This document shows positions 7,945 through 15,268 of a stretch of 39,541 nucleotides of DNA, piece after piece (position 1 is the stretch's first letter; every line of letters begins with the position of its first letter). The notes beneath the pieces were generated by a model, which was given only the letters and a program-made list of their open reading frames with translations, did not search any database and was not told the origin of the DNA. Both the position numbers and the translations under genes were made by a program. The stretch is from Oscillospiraceae bacterium (GTDB lineage Bacteria > Bacillota > Clostridia > Oscillospirales > Ruminococcaceae). The stretch is taken from the NCBI GenBank assembly GCA_017460955.1, contig JAFTZY010000063.1, positions 1-39,541 of the forward strand, written 5' to 3'.

Positions 7945-8268
7945 TCAGGATTTTTTTTGTTGCTTGGAGACGGCCTTCTTCTGCGCCGGTGCCGCCCCGT
8001 CCTTGGAGGCAGCCGCTTTGTCCGAAGGATCCTGCGCCTTCTCCGGCTCGTCCGGTGATGCGGCCTTTTTTGGCAGACGCGGGGCGATATAGCTGCGCCA
8101 GAGGCAGATGCAGCCGCCGAAGGCTGCCCCGAGCACAAGCGCCGTGAAAAGCGCCGCCGGGTTGCACGCGAAGATCCTGCCGAAGGCGAAGCCGGGCAGT
8201 GCAGCGATGGCCGCGCTCCCGCATACGATGACCGCCGGACTTTCCGCGGTGAGCTTCTTGTCCGCCAT
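7945..8268 (-). CDS. small membrane protein with charged C-terminal tail
   Basis: A 107-residue protein of unknown function. Two hydrophobic segments (about residues 13-32 and 38-58) are followed by a Lys/Ala/Asp-rich tail of about 40 residues that is probably cytoplasmic and disordered. Its AGGAGG ribosome site overlaps the stop of the cytidylate-kinase-like gene, from which it is separated by only 3 bases, so the two form an operon closed by the terminator at 7893-7922. I recognise no family. Confidence 0.7.
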   Translation of the reverse strand: MADKKLTAESPAVIVCGSAAIAALPGFAFGRIFACNPAALFTALVLGAAFGGCICLWRSYIAPRLPKKAASPDEPEKAQDPSDKAAASKDGAAPAQKKAVSKQQKKS

Positions 8269-8271
8269 GAT

Positions 8272-8895
8272 TTATGCCTCCTGCGGCTCCGGCAGTGCAT
8301 TCACTGCGCTGACGATGAGGGAGGCTGTCCCGTCGATGCCGAAGGTCTGGGAATTCAGACACAGGGCATAGTTGTTCTTGTCATGCCAGTTGCCGCCGGT
8401 GTTGATGTTGTAGAACTTCTCGCGCCGGCTGTCCACCTTGGGCAGGAGCGTGTCGATCTCACGGGCGGGTACGCTGTACGTCTTTTGCGCGAATTCCAGC
8501 CGGAAGGCACGGGGCGCATAAATGAACGTGCTGAACCGATGGGGATCGTCCTTGAGGATGCGGTTGGCACACCGGCCGACAATGACGCAGCTGCCCTGCT
8601 CGGCCAGCTCCCGGATGATCTGTGTCTCGGTGATGTAGAGCTTGTCGGACACCGGCAGATTGTCCTCCATCGTCCGCGACGGGTTGGAATTGAGCAAAAG
8701 CGTGTACAGGAAGCTCTTGGGAGAGGACTCCTCAGCGCCCTCGACCTTCGTCACGGGCACACCCAGCCGGTCCGCCGCCATCTCAAGGATCTCATGGTTG
8801 TAGAACGGGATGCCCAGCATCTCAGCGACCTTCTTGCCGATGACGCTGCCGCCGCTGCCGTATTCCCGCTCGATCGTGATAATCGGATGCTTCAT
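8272..8895 (-). CDS. cytidylate kinase-like family protein
   Basis: A 207-residue P-loop protein of the cytidylate-kinase-like (Cytidylate_kin2) family common in clostridia. The N-terminal ITIEREYGSGGSVIGKKVA is the family's variant P-loop. VIVGRCANRIL and the Arg-rich RREKFYNI region also match. It is distinct from housekeeping Cmk, and its true phosphoryl acceptor is not established. I chose the ATG at 8895 because GGGAG precedes it at good spacing; the longer in-frame extension lies in the leader. It heads a two-gene operon with the small membrane protein. The leader contains a hairpin followed by a T-run. Confidence 0.85.
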   Translation of the reverse strand: MKHPIITIEREYGSGGSVIGKKVAEMLGIPFYNHEILEMAADRLGVPVTKVEGAEESSPKSFLYTLLLNSNPSRTMEDNLPVSDKLYITETQIIRELAEQGSCVIVGRCANRILKDDPHRFSTFIYAPRAFRLEFAQKTYSVPAREIDTLLPKVDSRREKFYNINTGGNWHDKNNYALCLNSQTFGIDGTASLIVSAVNALPEPQEA

Positions 8896-8910
8896 CTTCA
8901 ACACTCCCAG

Positions 8911-8957
8911 AAAAAACAAGATTAACAGCCCCTCCCCCTCGGTAACGGGGCGGCTGT
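8911..8957 (-). promoter_or_regulatory. leader hairpin followed by T-run, possible attenuator
   Basis: In the leader of the cytidylate-kinase-like gene a stem (ACAGCC paired with GGCTGT, extended by C/G runs) is followed on the minus strand by TAATCTTG and then TTTTTT, just before the ribosome site. It could be a leaky terminator or attenuator. No antiterminator structure was identified. Confidence 0.35.
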
Positions 8958-9001
8958 AGGATTACTATATGTAGCGGTCCCCCATAAAAGACCATACAAA
9001 T

Positions 9002-9010
9002 AGTATATCA
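9002..9010 (-). promoter_or_regulatory. extended -10 for the cytidylate-kinase-like operon
   Basis: TGATATACT on the minus strand matches the extended -10 form TGnTATAAT. No good -35 lies at 17 bases, so it is only a candidate. Confidence 0.4.
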
Positions 9011-9206
9011 CATTTCGCACAAAATTGCACGCCTTTTTTGAAAAAATCCGGCGGATCCATGAATTTCTGCGTTTTGGACAAATTTCACATCTCATTCTTG
9101 TGCAATTTGAAGGGTCCGCGGCCCGGCAAAATGGACAAAGATGGGCGGCGCAGCGCGGCAAATCTGTGGAATTCGGCGATTTTGGGCCGTGTTCACAAAA
9201 TCGTCA

Positions 9207-9235
9207 TGGAAAAGCGCGGGGAACTGTGCTATAAT
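9207..9235 (+). promoter_or_regulatory. promoter of the GH5 lipoprotein gene
   Basis: TATAAT at 9230-9235 is preceded by TGC, making an extended -10. A weak -35 TGGAAA sits at 9207-9212, 17 bases upstream. Confidence 0.65.
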
Positions 9236-9250
9236 TTTGGTATTGTTACC

Positions 9251-9272
9251 GGGAGCCCCGTGCGGGTCTCCC
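9251..9272 (+). promoter_or_regulatory. 5' leader hairpin of the GH5 gene
   Basis: GGGAGCCC pairs with GGG-T-CTCCC (one bulged T) around a 5-base loop, starting about 10 bases after the expected transcript start. It may stabilise the mRNA or serve in regulation; no T-run follows. Confidence 0.4.
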
Positions 9273-9315
9273 TTACGTCATATGTTCCGCAGATTTTGGG
9301 AGAGGAAGGATCATC

Positions 9316-11622
9316 ATGCACAGAACAGGACGGATCACAGCCTGCGTGGCCGCAGCACTTGCGCTTGTGCTGCCCATGACGGGCTGTACGGCACAGCGTG
9401 CGACCTTTGAGGACCGCACCGGCGGCAGCCATACGGACAGTGCGGGAACGCAGAGCGAGGCGCCGGCCCCGCAGCAGGGGACGGCCGCACCGGAGGACGC
9501 AGTGCCCGAGGAGACACAGGCACCCACCGAGCCCCCCACGGAATATGTCAGCCCCCGGGAGAACGTATGCAGCATCCTGGGTGCGCAGACCGACGTGGAT
9601 GTGGTCCTCCACCGGGATACCGACAATACCTATAAGGCGTCGCTTTCCGAGCTCATCGAGGAGGGGGACATCGTCCATTCCTTCGTGTTCGTGTTCTATG
9701 CCGAGGACGGCGTGTCCAATATCGGTACTTACAAGGGCGGCTGCGGCATTTCCGTGACGGCGGACTGCCCCGCTGCCACCGATGACGGCTGGTACCAGTC
9801 GGAGGACTTCACCACACAGGCCAACGGCTCGTATGTCGAGGTCAGATGGGATGTCCCGGTGGATGTCCAGACCTGCGTGGATGCCGGCGGACAGGTCCTC
9901 ATCGGCTACTGGTGGGGCAATACCACGGGCGTGCGGCTCAAGAACGTCATCTGCACCTATGCCCGCAACCGGGAGCTGCCCGTGGACGGCACCGAGACGG
10001 TCACGGTGGACCGGAGCGTGGGCTATGACGATGCGGACAATACCCTGCGCGTGCCGCTGGACCTCCCGGAGGGTGCCACGCCCCAGGCGGTCACCTATTC
10101 GATCCGGGCCGACAAGGGCTTCGGGAAATTCACCGGTGCCTTCGGTATCAAGACCGATGACTGGTACCAGACCGGGACGATCGCCGTTCCCACGAGCGCC
10201 GATTCCCTCGACCTTGTGTGGATCATCCCCGAGGAGGTCAAGAGCCGCCTTGCAGACGATCCCGGGATCATGCTCGGCTACTGGTGGGGCGAGCCCGCAC
10301 AGGTGACGCTCAGGCAGGTCTCCGTGCGCTACAGCTATGGACCCGAGGGCCCTCCCGCAGGCACCGCCGTGCAGGAGGCGCAGACCGAAGCGCCCGTGCA
10401 GAGTACACCGGATGCCGCCTCACAGCCCGCTTCCGGCGGGAAAGTGACCGTCCGGGACGGCGGAGACGCACAGCCGGCAGCCGTACCGGATGCGGGTACT
10501 GTACAGGAGGATACACCGCAGGAGACCCCGCAGCAGGAGGGACAGCCGCAGGAGGAGACACCGCAGCAGGAGCAGACACCTGCACAGCCGCAGGAGGTGC
10601 AGCCGATGACACAGATGCGCAGTGCCGCACAGATCGTATCCGAGCTCCATATCGGGTGGAATCTGGGCAACACACTCGACTGCTACAATGTGGACTGGCA
10701 GGCCGACAGCGAGACGGCCTGGGGCAATCCGAAAACGACCAAGGCCATGATCGACAGTGTGAAGGCGCAGGGCTTTTCCGCCGTGCGCATCCCCGTGACG
10801 TGGGGGGACCACCTGTCCGGGGGGAACACCGTGGACGGGGCCTGGATGGACCGCGTGCAGGAGGTCGTGGATTATGCGGTGAGTGACGGGATGTACGTCA
10901 TCCTGAACATGCATCACGACGACTACACCTGGCTCAACCCGACGTATGCGGACGAGACGGCGGTCACGGAGAAGTACACGGCCATCTGGTCGCAGATCGC
11001 CGCGCGTTTCCGCGATTATGACGATCATCTGCTGTTCGAGGGACTCAACGAGCCGAGAGTCATCGGCAGTGCGAATGAATGGACCGGCGGCACACCCGAG
11101 GAACGCGATGTCATCAACCATCTGCTTGCCGCGTTCGTGCGCACGGTCAGGGATTCCGGCGGGAACAATGCCGGCAGAGCGCTTGTGGTCACCACCCATG
11201 CCGCCTCCATCACGGATGCCGCCCTGGACGGGCTGGTCCTGCCGGATGACGGGAACCTGATCGTTTCCATCCACAACTATGCGCCGTGGAAGTTCACAGC
11301 CGGGGACTTCCCGTCGGAGTCGAGCTTTACCGATGCGGGCAGAGCGGAGCTGGACCGGGAATTCGATACCCTCAGGTCCAAGTTCCTCGACCGCGGGATC
11401 CCGGTCATCATCGGGGAATTCGGCGCCGAGAACAAGAACAATGCCGGTGACCGCACGGCGTACTACAGCTATTATATCAGCGCCGCCGCACAGCGCGGGA
11501 TCCCGTGCTTTATCTGGGATAACGGCGTTGCCTCCGGGGAGGGCAGCTACGGTCTGCTCGACCGCACGAGCCTGTCCTGGAAGGACGGCATCGCAGAGGC
11601 TGCCGTTTCCGCGGCACCGTAA
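9316..11622 (+). CDS. GH5 endoglucanase-like lipoprotein with two putative carbohydrate-binding modules
   Basis: Predicted beta-1,4-glycanase (cellulase type) held on the outer face of the membrane. The signal peptide ends in a lipobox, MTGC, with Cys24 as the lipidated residue. A Pro/Glu/Thr linker leads to two homologous beta-rich modules (about 84-215 and 222-345), each with a DDGWYQ/DDWYQ and a GYWWG motif; they resemble binding modules of Ruminococcus GH5 enzymes. A Gln/Pro-rich linker (about 345-432) precedes the GH5 barrel (about 435-765), with WNLGNTLD, RIPVTWGDH, the acid/base Glu579 in LNEP, and the nucleophile Glu701 in IIGEFG. No dockerin is present, unlike the other secreted carbohydrate proteins here, so it acts outside a cellulosome. 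It is single-gene, with its own promoter and terminator. Cellulase versus another GH5 specificity cannot be told by eye. Confidence 0.93.
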   Translation: MHRTGRITACVAAALALVLPMTGCTAQRATFEDRTGGSHTDSAGTQSEAPAPQQGTAAPEDAVPEETQAPTEPPTEYVSPRENVCSILGAQTDVDVVLHRDTDNTYKASLSELIEEGDIVHSFVFVFYAEDGVSNIGTYKGGCGISVTADCPAATDDGWYQSEDFTTQANGSYVEVRWDVPVDVQTCVDAGGQVLIGYWWGNTTGVRLKNVICTYARNRELPVDGTETVTVDRSVGYDDADNTLRVPLDLPEGATPQAVTYSIRADKGFGKFTGAFGIKTDDWYQTGTIAVPTSADSLDLVWIIPEEVKSRLADDPGIMLGYWWGEPAQVTLRQVSVRYSYGPEGPPAGTAVQEAQTEAPVQSTPDAASQPASGGKVTVRDGGDAQPAAVPDAGTVQEDTPQETPQQEGQPQEETPQQEQTPAQPQEVQPMTQMRSAAQIVSELHIGWNLGNTLDCYNVDWQADSETAWGNPKTTKAMIDSVKAQGFSAVRIPVTWGDHLSGGNTVDGAWMDRVQEVVDYAVSDGMYVILNMHHDDYTWLNPTYADETAVTEKYTAIWSQIAARFRDYDDHLLFEGLNEPRVIGSANEWTGGTPEERDVINHLLAAFVRTVRDSGGNNAGRALVVTTHAASITDAALDGLVLPDDGNLIVSIHNYAPWKFTAGDFPSESSFTDAGRAELDREFDTLRSKFLDRGIPVIIGEFGAENKNNAGDRTAYYSYYISAAAQRGIPCFIWDNGVASGEGSYGLLDRTSLSWKDGIAEAAVSAAP

Positions 11623-11627
11623 ACCAC

Positions 11628-11659
11628 GATCCCCTCTGCATGGCAGGGGGGATCTTTTT
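11628..11659 (+). terminator. terminator of the GH5 gene
   Basis: A GATCCCC...GGGGATC stem with inner CTGC/GCAG pairing and a 3-base loop, directly followed by TTTTT. Confidence 0.85.
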
Positions 11660-11696
11660 GCAAAAGCGCCCGGCAGCCTCCCCGAAAAATTTCCCC

Positions 11697-11725
11697 TTGC
11701 AAAAGCGCACCCGATATGCTATAAT
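11697..11725 (+). promoter_or_regulatory. promoter of the double-HTH regulator gene
   Basis: TTGCAA (11697-11702) and TATAAT (11720-11725) are 17 bases apart, with TGC just before the -10. A 12-base direct repeat, TTGCAAAAGCGC, occurs at the -35 and again 40 bases upstream, overlapping the terminator's T-run. Confidence 0.75.
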
Positions 11726-11793
11726 ATCCTTATCATATATCGTTTCGACATCATGCGGCGGAAAAGCCGCCGCAGAAGGGGACAGGTGGAGTT

Positions 11794-13203
11794 ATGCTGC
11801 AAGAGAGGATCCGAAGTGTGCAGGAGGCCCTGCATGTGAACAATTCCGACATCGCCCGGCACGCCGGGTGCTCACCGTCGAACATCAGCCGCCTGAAAAG
11901 CGGCGCCCGCACGCCCTCACCCGACAGTCCGACCATAAGCCGGCTGGCAGCGGGGATCTACGGCTGCGCCCGGGAGACCGGACAGCTCGGTGTGCTCGAG
12001 GCACTGTGCGCACTGCCCGCGGACGAGGCCGATGCCAAAAATGCGCTCATCCGGTGGCTGACGAGCGAGGATGCCGGGATCCGGCACGATGCGCAGCGCA
12101 GCTACTATTCCTTCGGCGTCAAGCTCGGGGAGCTCATGCAGCTTGCCGGCATGACCGCCAGCCGTCTGGCACGTCTGGCGAGCCTGGACAGCACCGCCAT
12201 TGCCCGTTTCCGGCGCGGACAGCGTGTGCCGAAATGCAGCCCGCGCATTATCGAGCGCCTGTGTACGGTCCTCCTCCAGGAGATCCGCCGGCGTGACGGC
12301 ATCCGGGAGCTGGCGGACCTCATGCAGGTCAGTCCCGCCATGCTCTGCGATGACAGTGCGGTGCATATCGTGCGCGACTGGCTGTGCGGTGTTTCCGCAC
12401 CGGTCGGACGCGCCGCGCTCGAGGAGCTGCTCGAGAGCGTTACGGAGTACTCCGAGATCCTCCTCTCCGAGCAGACCGCACCGCCGGACTGGCGCAGTGT
12501 GCTTGCGGACACACAGTCCTGCTATACGGGACCCGAGGGGCTGCGCCGGGCGATGATGCGTCTGCTTGCCGCAGCACTCCGGGATCGGCCGGAGGAGCTG
12601 TGGCTGTACATGGACGGGGATTCGGACTGGCTGTCCGGGGAGTACTTAACGCAGTGGAAGCGCATGATGTGCTGCATCGTCAGCAAGGGAGTACGGCTCC
12701 GGATCATCCACAACATCGAGCGGGACATGCCGGAGATGGTCGCCGGCATCCGGCGCTGGCTGCCGCTGTACATGACGGGGCTTGTGGACCCCTACTACAG
12801 TCTGCGCTATTGCGGGGAGCGTTTTGCGCATGTCCTCATGCTCATCCCCGGCAGTGCCGCCGTGACGGCCTGCTATGTGCGGGGGACGGAGGAGAGCTCC
12901 ATGTATCACTACATGACGGAGCCCGAAAGCCTTCTGCGCGTGCGGGAGTCCCTGGAGGAGCTGTTCGCCCGGAGCCGTCCGCTCATCCGTGTGCATGCAA
13001 CGGACGGCTCGCACGGGTATGTCACCGGGCAGAACATCCGCATCAGTCTGGGAGAGAACAGCGTGACGGTCAGCCGCACGGAGCCGCCGCATTTTTCCTG
13101 CGAGTTTCTGCATCCCATGCTCTGCCGCGCCTTCCGTGAGTATGTGACCCAGCGGCTGCAGGAGGACGGCGCAGAGCCTGTACGGACAGGCGGCACGCAA
13201 TGA
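11794..13203 (+). CDS. regulator with two helix-turn-helix regions and an uncharacterised C-terminal domain
   Basis: A 469-residue soluble protein. Residues about 5-60 form a lambda-repressor-like HTH (SDIARHAGCSPSNISRLKSG). A second HTH-like region lies at about 108-165 (ASRLARLASLDSTAIARFRR). The rest, about 200-460, is a conserved-looking domain with LWLYMDGDSDWLS, VRLRIIHNIERDMPEM and RRWLPLYMTGLVDPYY. I have seen similar uncharacterised proteins in gut Firmicutes but cannot name a Pfam domain; the GVRLRIIHN segment vaguely recalls PLD-like sensor regions. It likely binds DNA and senses an unknown signal. It stands alone, with its own promoter and terminator, next to the GH5 gene. The ATG at 11794 has GGTGGAG upstream. 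Confidence 0.75.
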   Translation: MLQERIRSVQEALHVNNSDIARHAGCSPSNISRLKSGARTPSPDSPTISRLAAGIYGCARETGQLGVLEALCALPADEADAKNALIRWLTSEDAGIRHDAQRSYYSFGVKLGELMQLAGMTASRLARLASLDSTAIARFRRGQRVPKCSPRIIERLCTVLLQEIRRRDGIRELADLMQVSPAMLCDDSAVHIVRDWLCGVSAPVGRAALEELLESVTEYSEILLSEQTAPPDWRSVLADTQSCYTGPEGLRRAMMRLLAAALRDRPEELWLYMDGDSDWLSGEYLTQWKRMMCCIVSKGVRLRIIHNIERDMPEMVAGIRRWLPLYMTGLVDPYYSLRYCGERFAHVLMLIPGSAAVTACYVRGTEESSMYHYMTEPESLLRVRESLEELFARSRPLIRVHATDGSHGYVTGQNIRISLGENSVTVSRTEPPHFSCEFLHPMLCRAFREYVTQRLQEDGAEPVRTGGTQ

Positions 13204-13235
13204 ACGTTCAGAGGCTTTTTCTGATGCATAGTGAA

Positions 13236-13269
13236 GGATCCCCCTGTTTTCACAGGGGGCTCCGTTTGT
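13236..13269 (+). terminator. terminator of the regulator gene
   Basis: An 8-bp perfect stem, CCCCCTGT/ACAGGGGG, with a TTTC loop and GGA/TCC flanks, then GTTTGTTTT. It lies between convergent genes. Confidence 0.75.
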
Positions 13270-13281
13270 TTTCGGGGGGCC

Positions 13282-15186
13282 TCATTTTTCCGTCTCCCGT
13301 CTCTGGTACATCGCATACACGATGCGCTCTCCTCTGTAGACATAGCTGCTCTCGTCGCAGTACGTCAGACGGTAGCCGTCAATGTCCTCGGGATCGCGGA
13401 GGGTGACGATGAAATCCGCCTTCTGTCCGCCGATGAGCTCGTCATACATCGCCTGGATCTCCGGGGAAATATAATTGTACGAGCAGTAGTACCGGCAGGG
13501 CGGATAGGTCCCCGTCAGGTAGTACATCCCCGAATCGAGCATGCAGTAGTTGACGATGATCGGATCCTCGATGCCGCTGTCCCGGATGATCTGCGCCATT
13601 TTGTACTGGGAATATGTGTCGATCGGCTGCCCGACGGCATAGCAGTATGGGGAGAGAACGGGCGTCAGGACCGCGGTCACCGCCGCCAAGGCACAGGTCA
13701 CGCCATGCGGATGGCGGGCCGCAGCACCCAGCAGACGGCGCAGCCTTGGCCGGAAAAACGACAGGAGCACCCGGCGGCTGCCAAGCAGATCCCACGCAGC
13801 TGTCAGAAGCAGCACCAGGCGCATCACAACGAACGCAAAGCTGTTCCCGGTGATGTACATCAGCACGGTCAGTCCCAGCAGCACCAGACTGCGCCTTGTC
13901 AGGTAGCGAAGGGTCAGCGCTCCGTGCTTGCGCCGTGTGCCGTCGTCCAGACAGCGCACAAGATACCACGCCGCGCCGATGCATGCCCCCTGCAGGAAGG
14001 CCGTTCCCGTGCCGATGCCCAGAAGCCAGCCCAGTCCCGTTATAAGGAGGATCACACCGGGCAGGACAAAGGGCTCCCGGCCCAGGTACCGGATGAGCCT
14101 GCGCAGCCGAATCCTTGCATCGCGCAGCTCCCGGCGGCAGTCCGTCACCAGCACGATCGCCCCGGCGAGCCCCAGCGGCAGGAAGCAGAACAGCGGGAGC
14201 TGGACATAGCCCCAGATCATTCCCCGCCGGATGAGGAGCAGCTCCCCACCCAGCATCAGCAGCACCGCGCACTTCATCGGTGCCGGAAAGCAGCGCCGGG
14301 GGACCGCCGTGAGCATGAGGACCGTCAGCACGGCCGGCTGCAGCAGGTCGGAGAGGAGCTGTGCCTCGTGGGACGTCAGCAGGGGATGGTCGAAGGCATC
14401 GAACAGGTCCCCGCAGGAGGAGCCGTAGTCAAAGATGAGCGTCCGGAAATAGACCTCCCAGAGATCGGCAAAGGCATGGTGGTACCCGAAGTACAGGAGC
14501 ACCGGCAGGGTCCCGAGCAGGGCGCCTGCGAAGAACATCACGCAGTAGCGCAGGAGCCGGGCCGGATGGCGGCGGTCCAGGATGCACACGGCGGCAGCAA
14601 GTCCCGCCCACAGGCCGCAGAGCGTGTATTTTGCCCAGAACACCACGGCAAAGCAGAGCCCCGCCGCGGCCACGGACAACAGCGGGACCGCCCGTCCGTC
14701 CGCATGGCGGTAATGCCGGCAGGCAGCCAGGATCGTGGCGGCCATAAAGGGCAGGACCAGCTCCTCGGTCTCGGCACCCGCGAAGAAGTACCGGCTCCCC
14801 GTCAGAAGAAGCGCCGTGGCGGCACCGGCAGCCACGGTCAGGCGCGTGCTACGGACAAAGAGCGAGACCGTCTGCATGGAGAGCAGGAGGAATGCGGCGA
14901 ACAGCACGCACTCGAGCAGCCAGACGCCCGTCTGGGAGGCGGGGGTGAGGTACATGGCCAGTGCAAAGAACCATCCGACATACGGACCGCGGTGCTCGTA
15001 GACATCCCGGTACATGACATCCCCGCGGTCCAGGCAGCGTCCCCATGTGACGAAATTTTGCAGATCGTGGTTCTCGTTATAGGCGTACAGAAATGAGCAG
15101 CGGGAATTGATGCTCAGAAAAAACAGCGTCAGCAGTACTGCCGCTGCCGCAAGGACGGCCGCCCTCCGTCTCGGGTGCTCCCTCAT
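13282..15186 (-). CDS. GT39-like integral membrane glycosyltransferase
   Basis: A 634-residue polytopic membrane protein with about 11-13 hydrophobic segments. Its N-terminal loop DLQNFVTWGRCLDRGDVMYR and YEHRGPY are typical of the ArnT/PMT-like GT39 group, which moves sugars from polyprenyl phosphates onto lipids, polymers or proteins at the outer face of the membrane. The C-terminal 100 residues are a soluble, presumably extracellular domain. The ATG at 15186 has GGAGG upstream at good spacing. No clear promoter fits in the 30 bases between it and the terminator of the dockerin gene, so it may depend on read-through. Substrate is unknown; glycosylation of the secreted linkers is a possibility only. 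Confidence 0.8.
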   Translation of the reverse strand: MREHPRRRAAVLAAAAVLLTLFFLSINSRCSFLYAYNENHDLQNFVTWGRCLDRGDVMYRDVYEHRGPYVGWFFALAMYLTPASQTGVWLLECVLFAAFLLLSMQTVSLFVRSTRLTVAAGAATALLLTGSRYFFAGAETEELVLPFMAATILAACRHYRHADGRAVPLLSVAAAGLCFAVVFWAKYTLCGLWAGLAAAVCILDRRHPARLLRYCVMFFAGALLGTLPVLLYFGYHHAFADLWEVYFRTLIFDYGSSCGDLFDAFDHPLLTSHEAQLLSDLLQPAVLTVLMLTAVPRRCFPAPMKCAVLLMLGGELLLIRRGMIWGYVQLPLFCFLPLGLAGAIVLVTDCRRELRDARIRLRRLIRYLGREPFVLPGVILLITGLGWLLGIGTGTAFLQGACIGAAWYLVRCLDDGTRRKHGALTLRYLTRRSLVLLGLTVLMYITGNSFAFVVMRLVLLLTAAWDLLGSRRVLLSFFRPRLRRLLGAAARHPHGVTCALAAVTAVLTPVLSPYCYAVGQPIDTYSQYKMAQIIRDSGIEDPIIVNYCMLDSGMYYLTGTYPPCRYYCSYNYISPEIQAMYDELIGGQKADFIVTLRDPEDIDGYRLTYCDESSYVYRGERIVYAMYQRRETEK

Positions 15187-15212
15187 GGCAAAACCTCCAG
15201 ATATAGCCCATT

Positions 15213-15246
15213 AAGAAAGCATCCCCCGGTGGATGCCGGGGGGTGC
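15213..15246 (-). terminator. terminator after the dockerin gene
   Basis: A 12-bp stem, AGCACCCCCCGG paired with CCGGGGGATGCT, ends on the minus strand in TTTCTTAAT. It lies 27 bases upstream of the membrane glycosyltransferase start and could act as a partial terminator controlling that gene. Confidence 0.7.
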
Positions 15247-15268
15247 TGCGGGTGTTTATGCGGTCGGA

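Larger units (their letters stand above)
8896..9315. other. 420-base divergent intergenic region
   Basis: This gap separates the minus-strand cytidylate-kinase-like gene from the plus-strand GH5 gene. It holds a leader hairpin (8925-8957), an extended -10 for the minus strand near 9002-9010, an AT-rich tract with partial palindromes (9016-9050), and the GH5 promoter and leader hairpin. Nothing in 9050-9200 looks like a gene; short open frames there lack ribosome sites. Confidence 0.6.

Noticed and set aside
9050-9206. Small protein gene upstream of the GH5 gene
   Set aside because: Short open frames lack ribosome sites, overlap the promoter region and have no recognisable composition.
13231-15096. 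A 621-codon plus-strand frame opposite the GT39-like gene
   Set aside because: Its translation is rich in Gln, His, Arg and Pro, as expected from the antisense of a Leu/Ala-rich membrane protein; no start signal.
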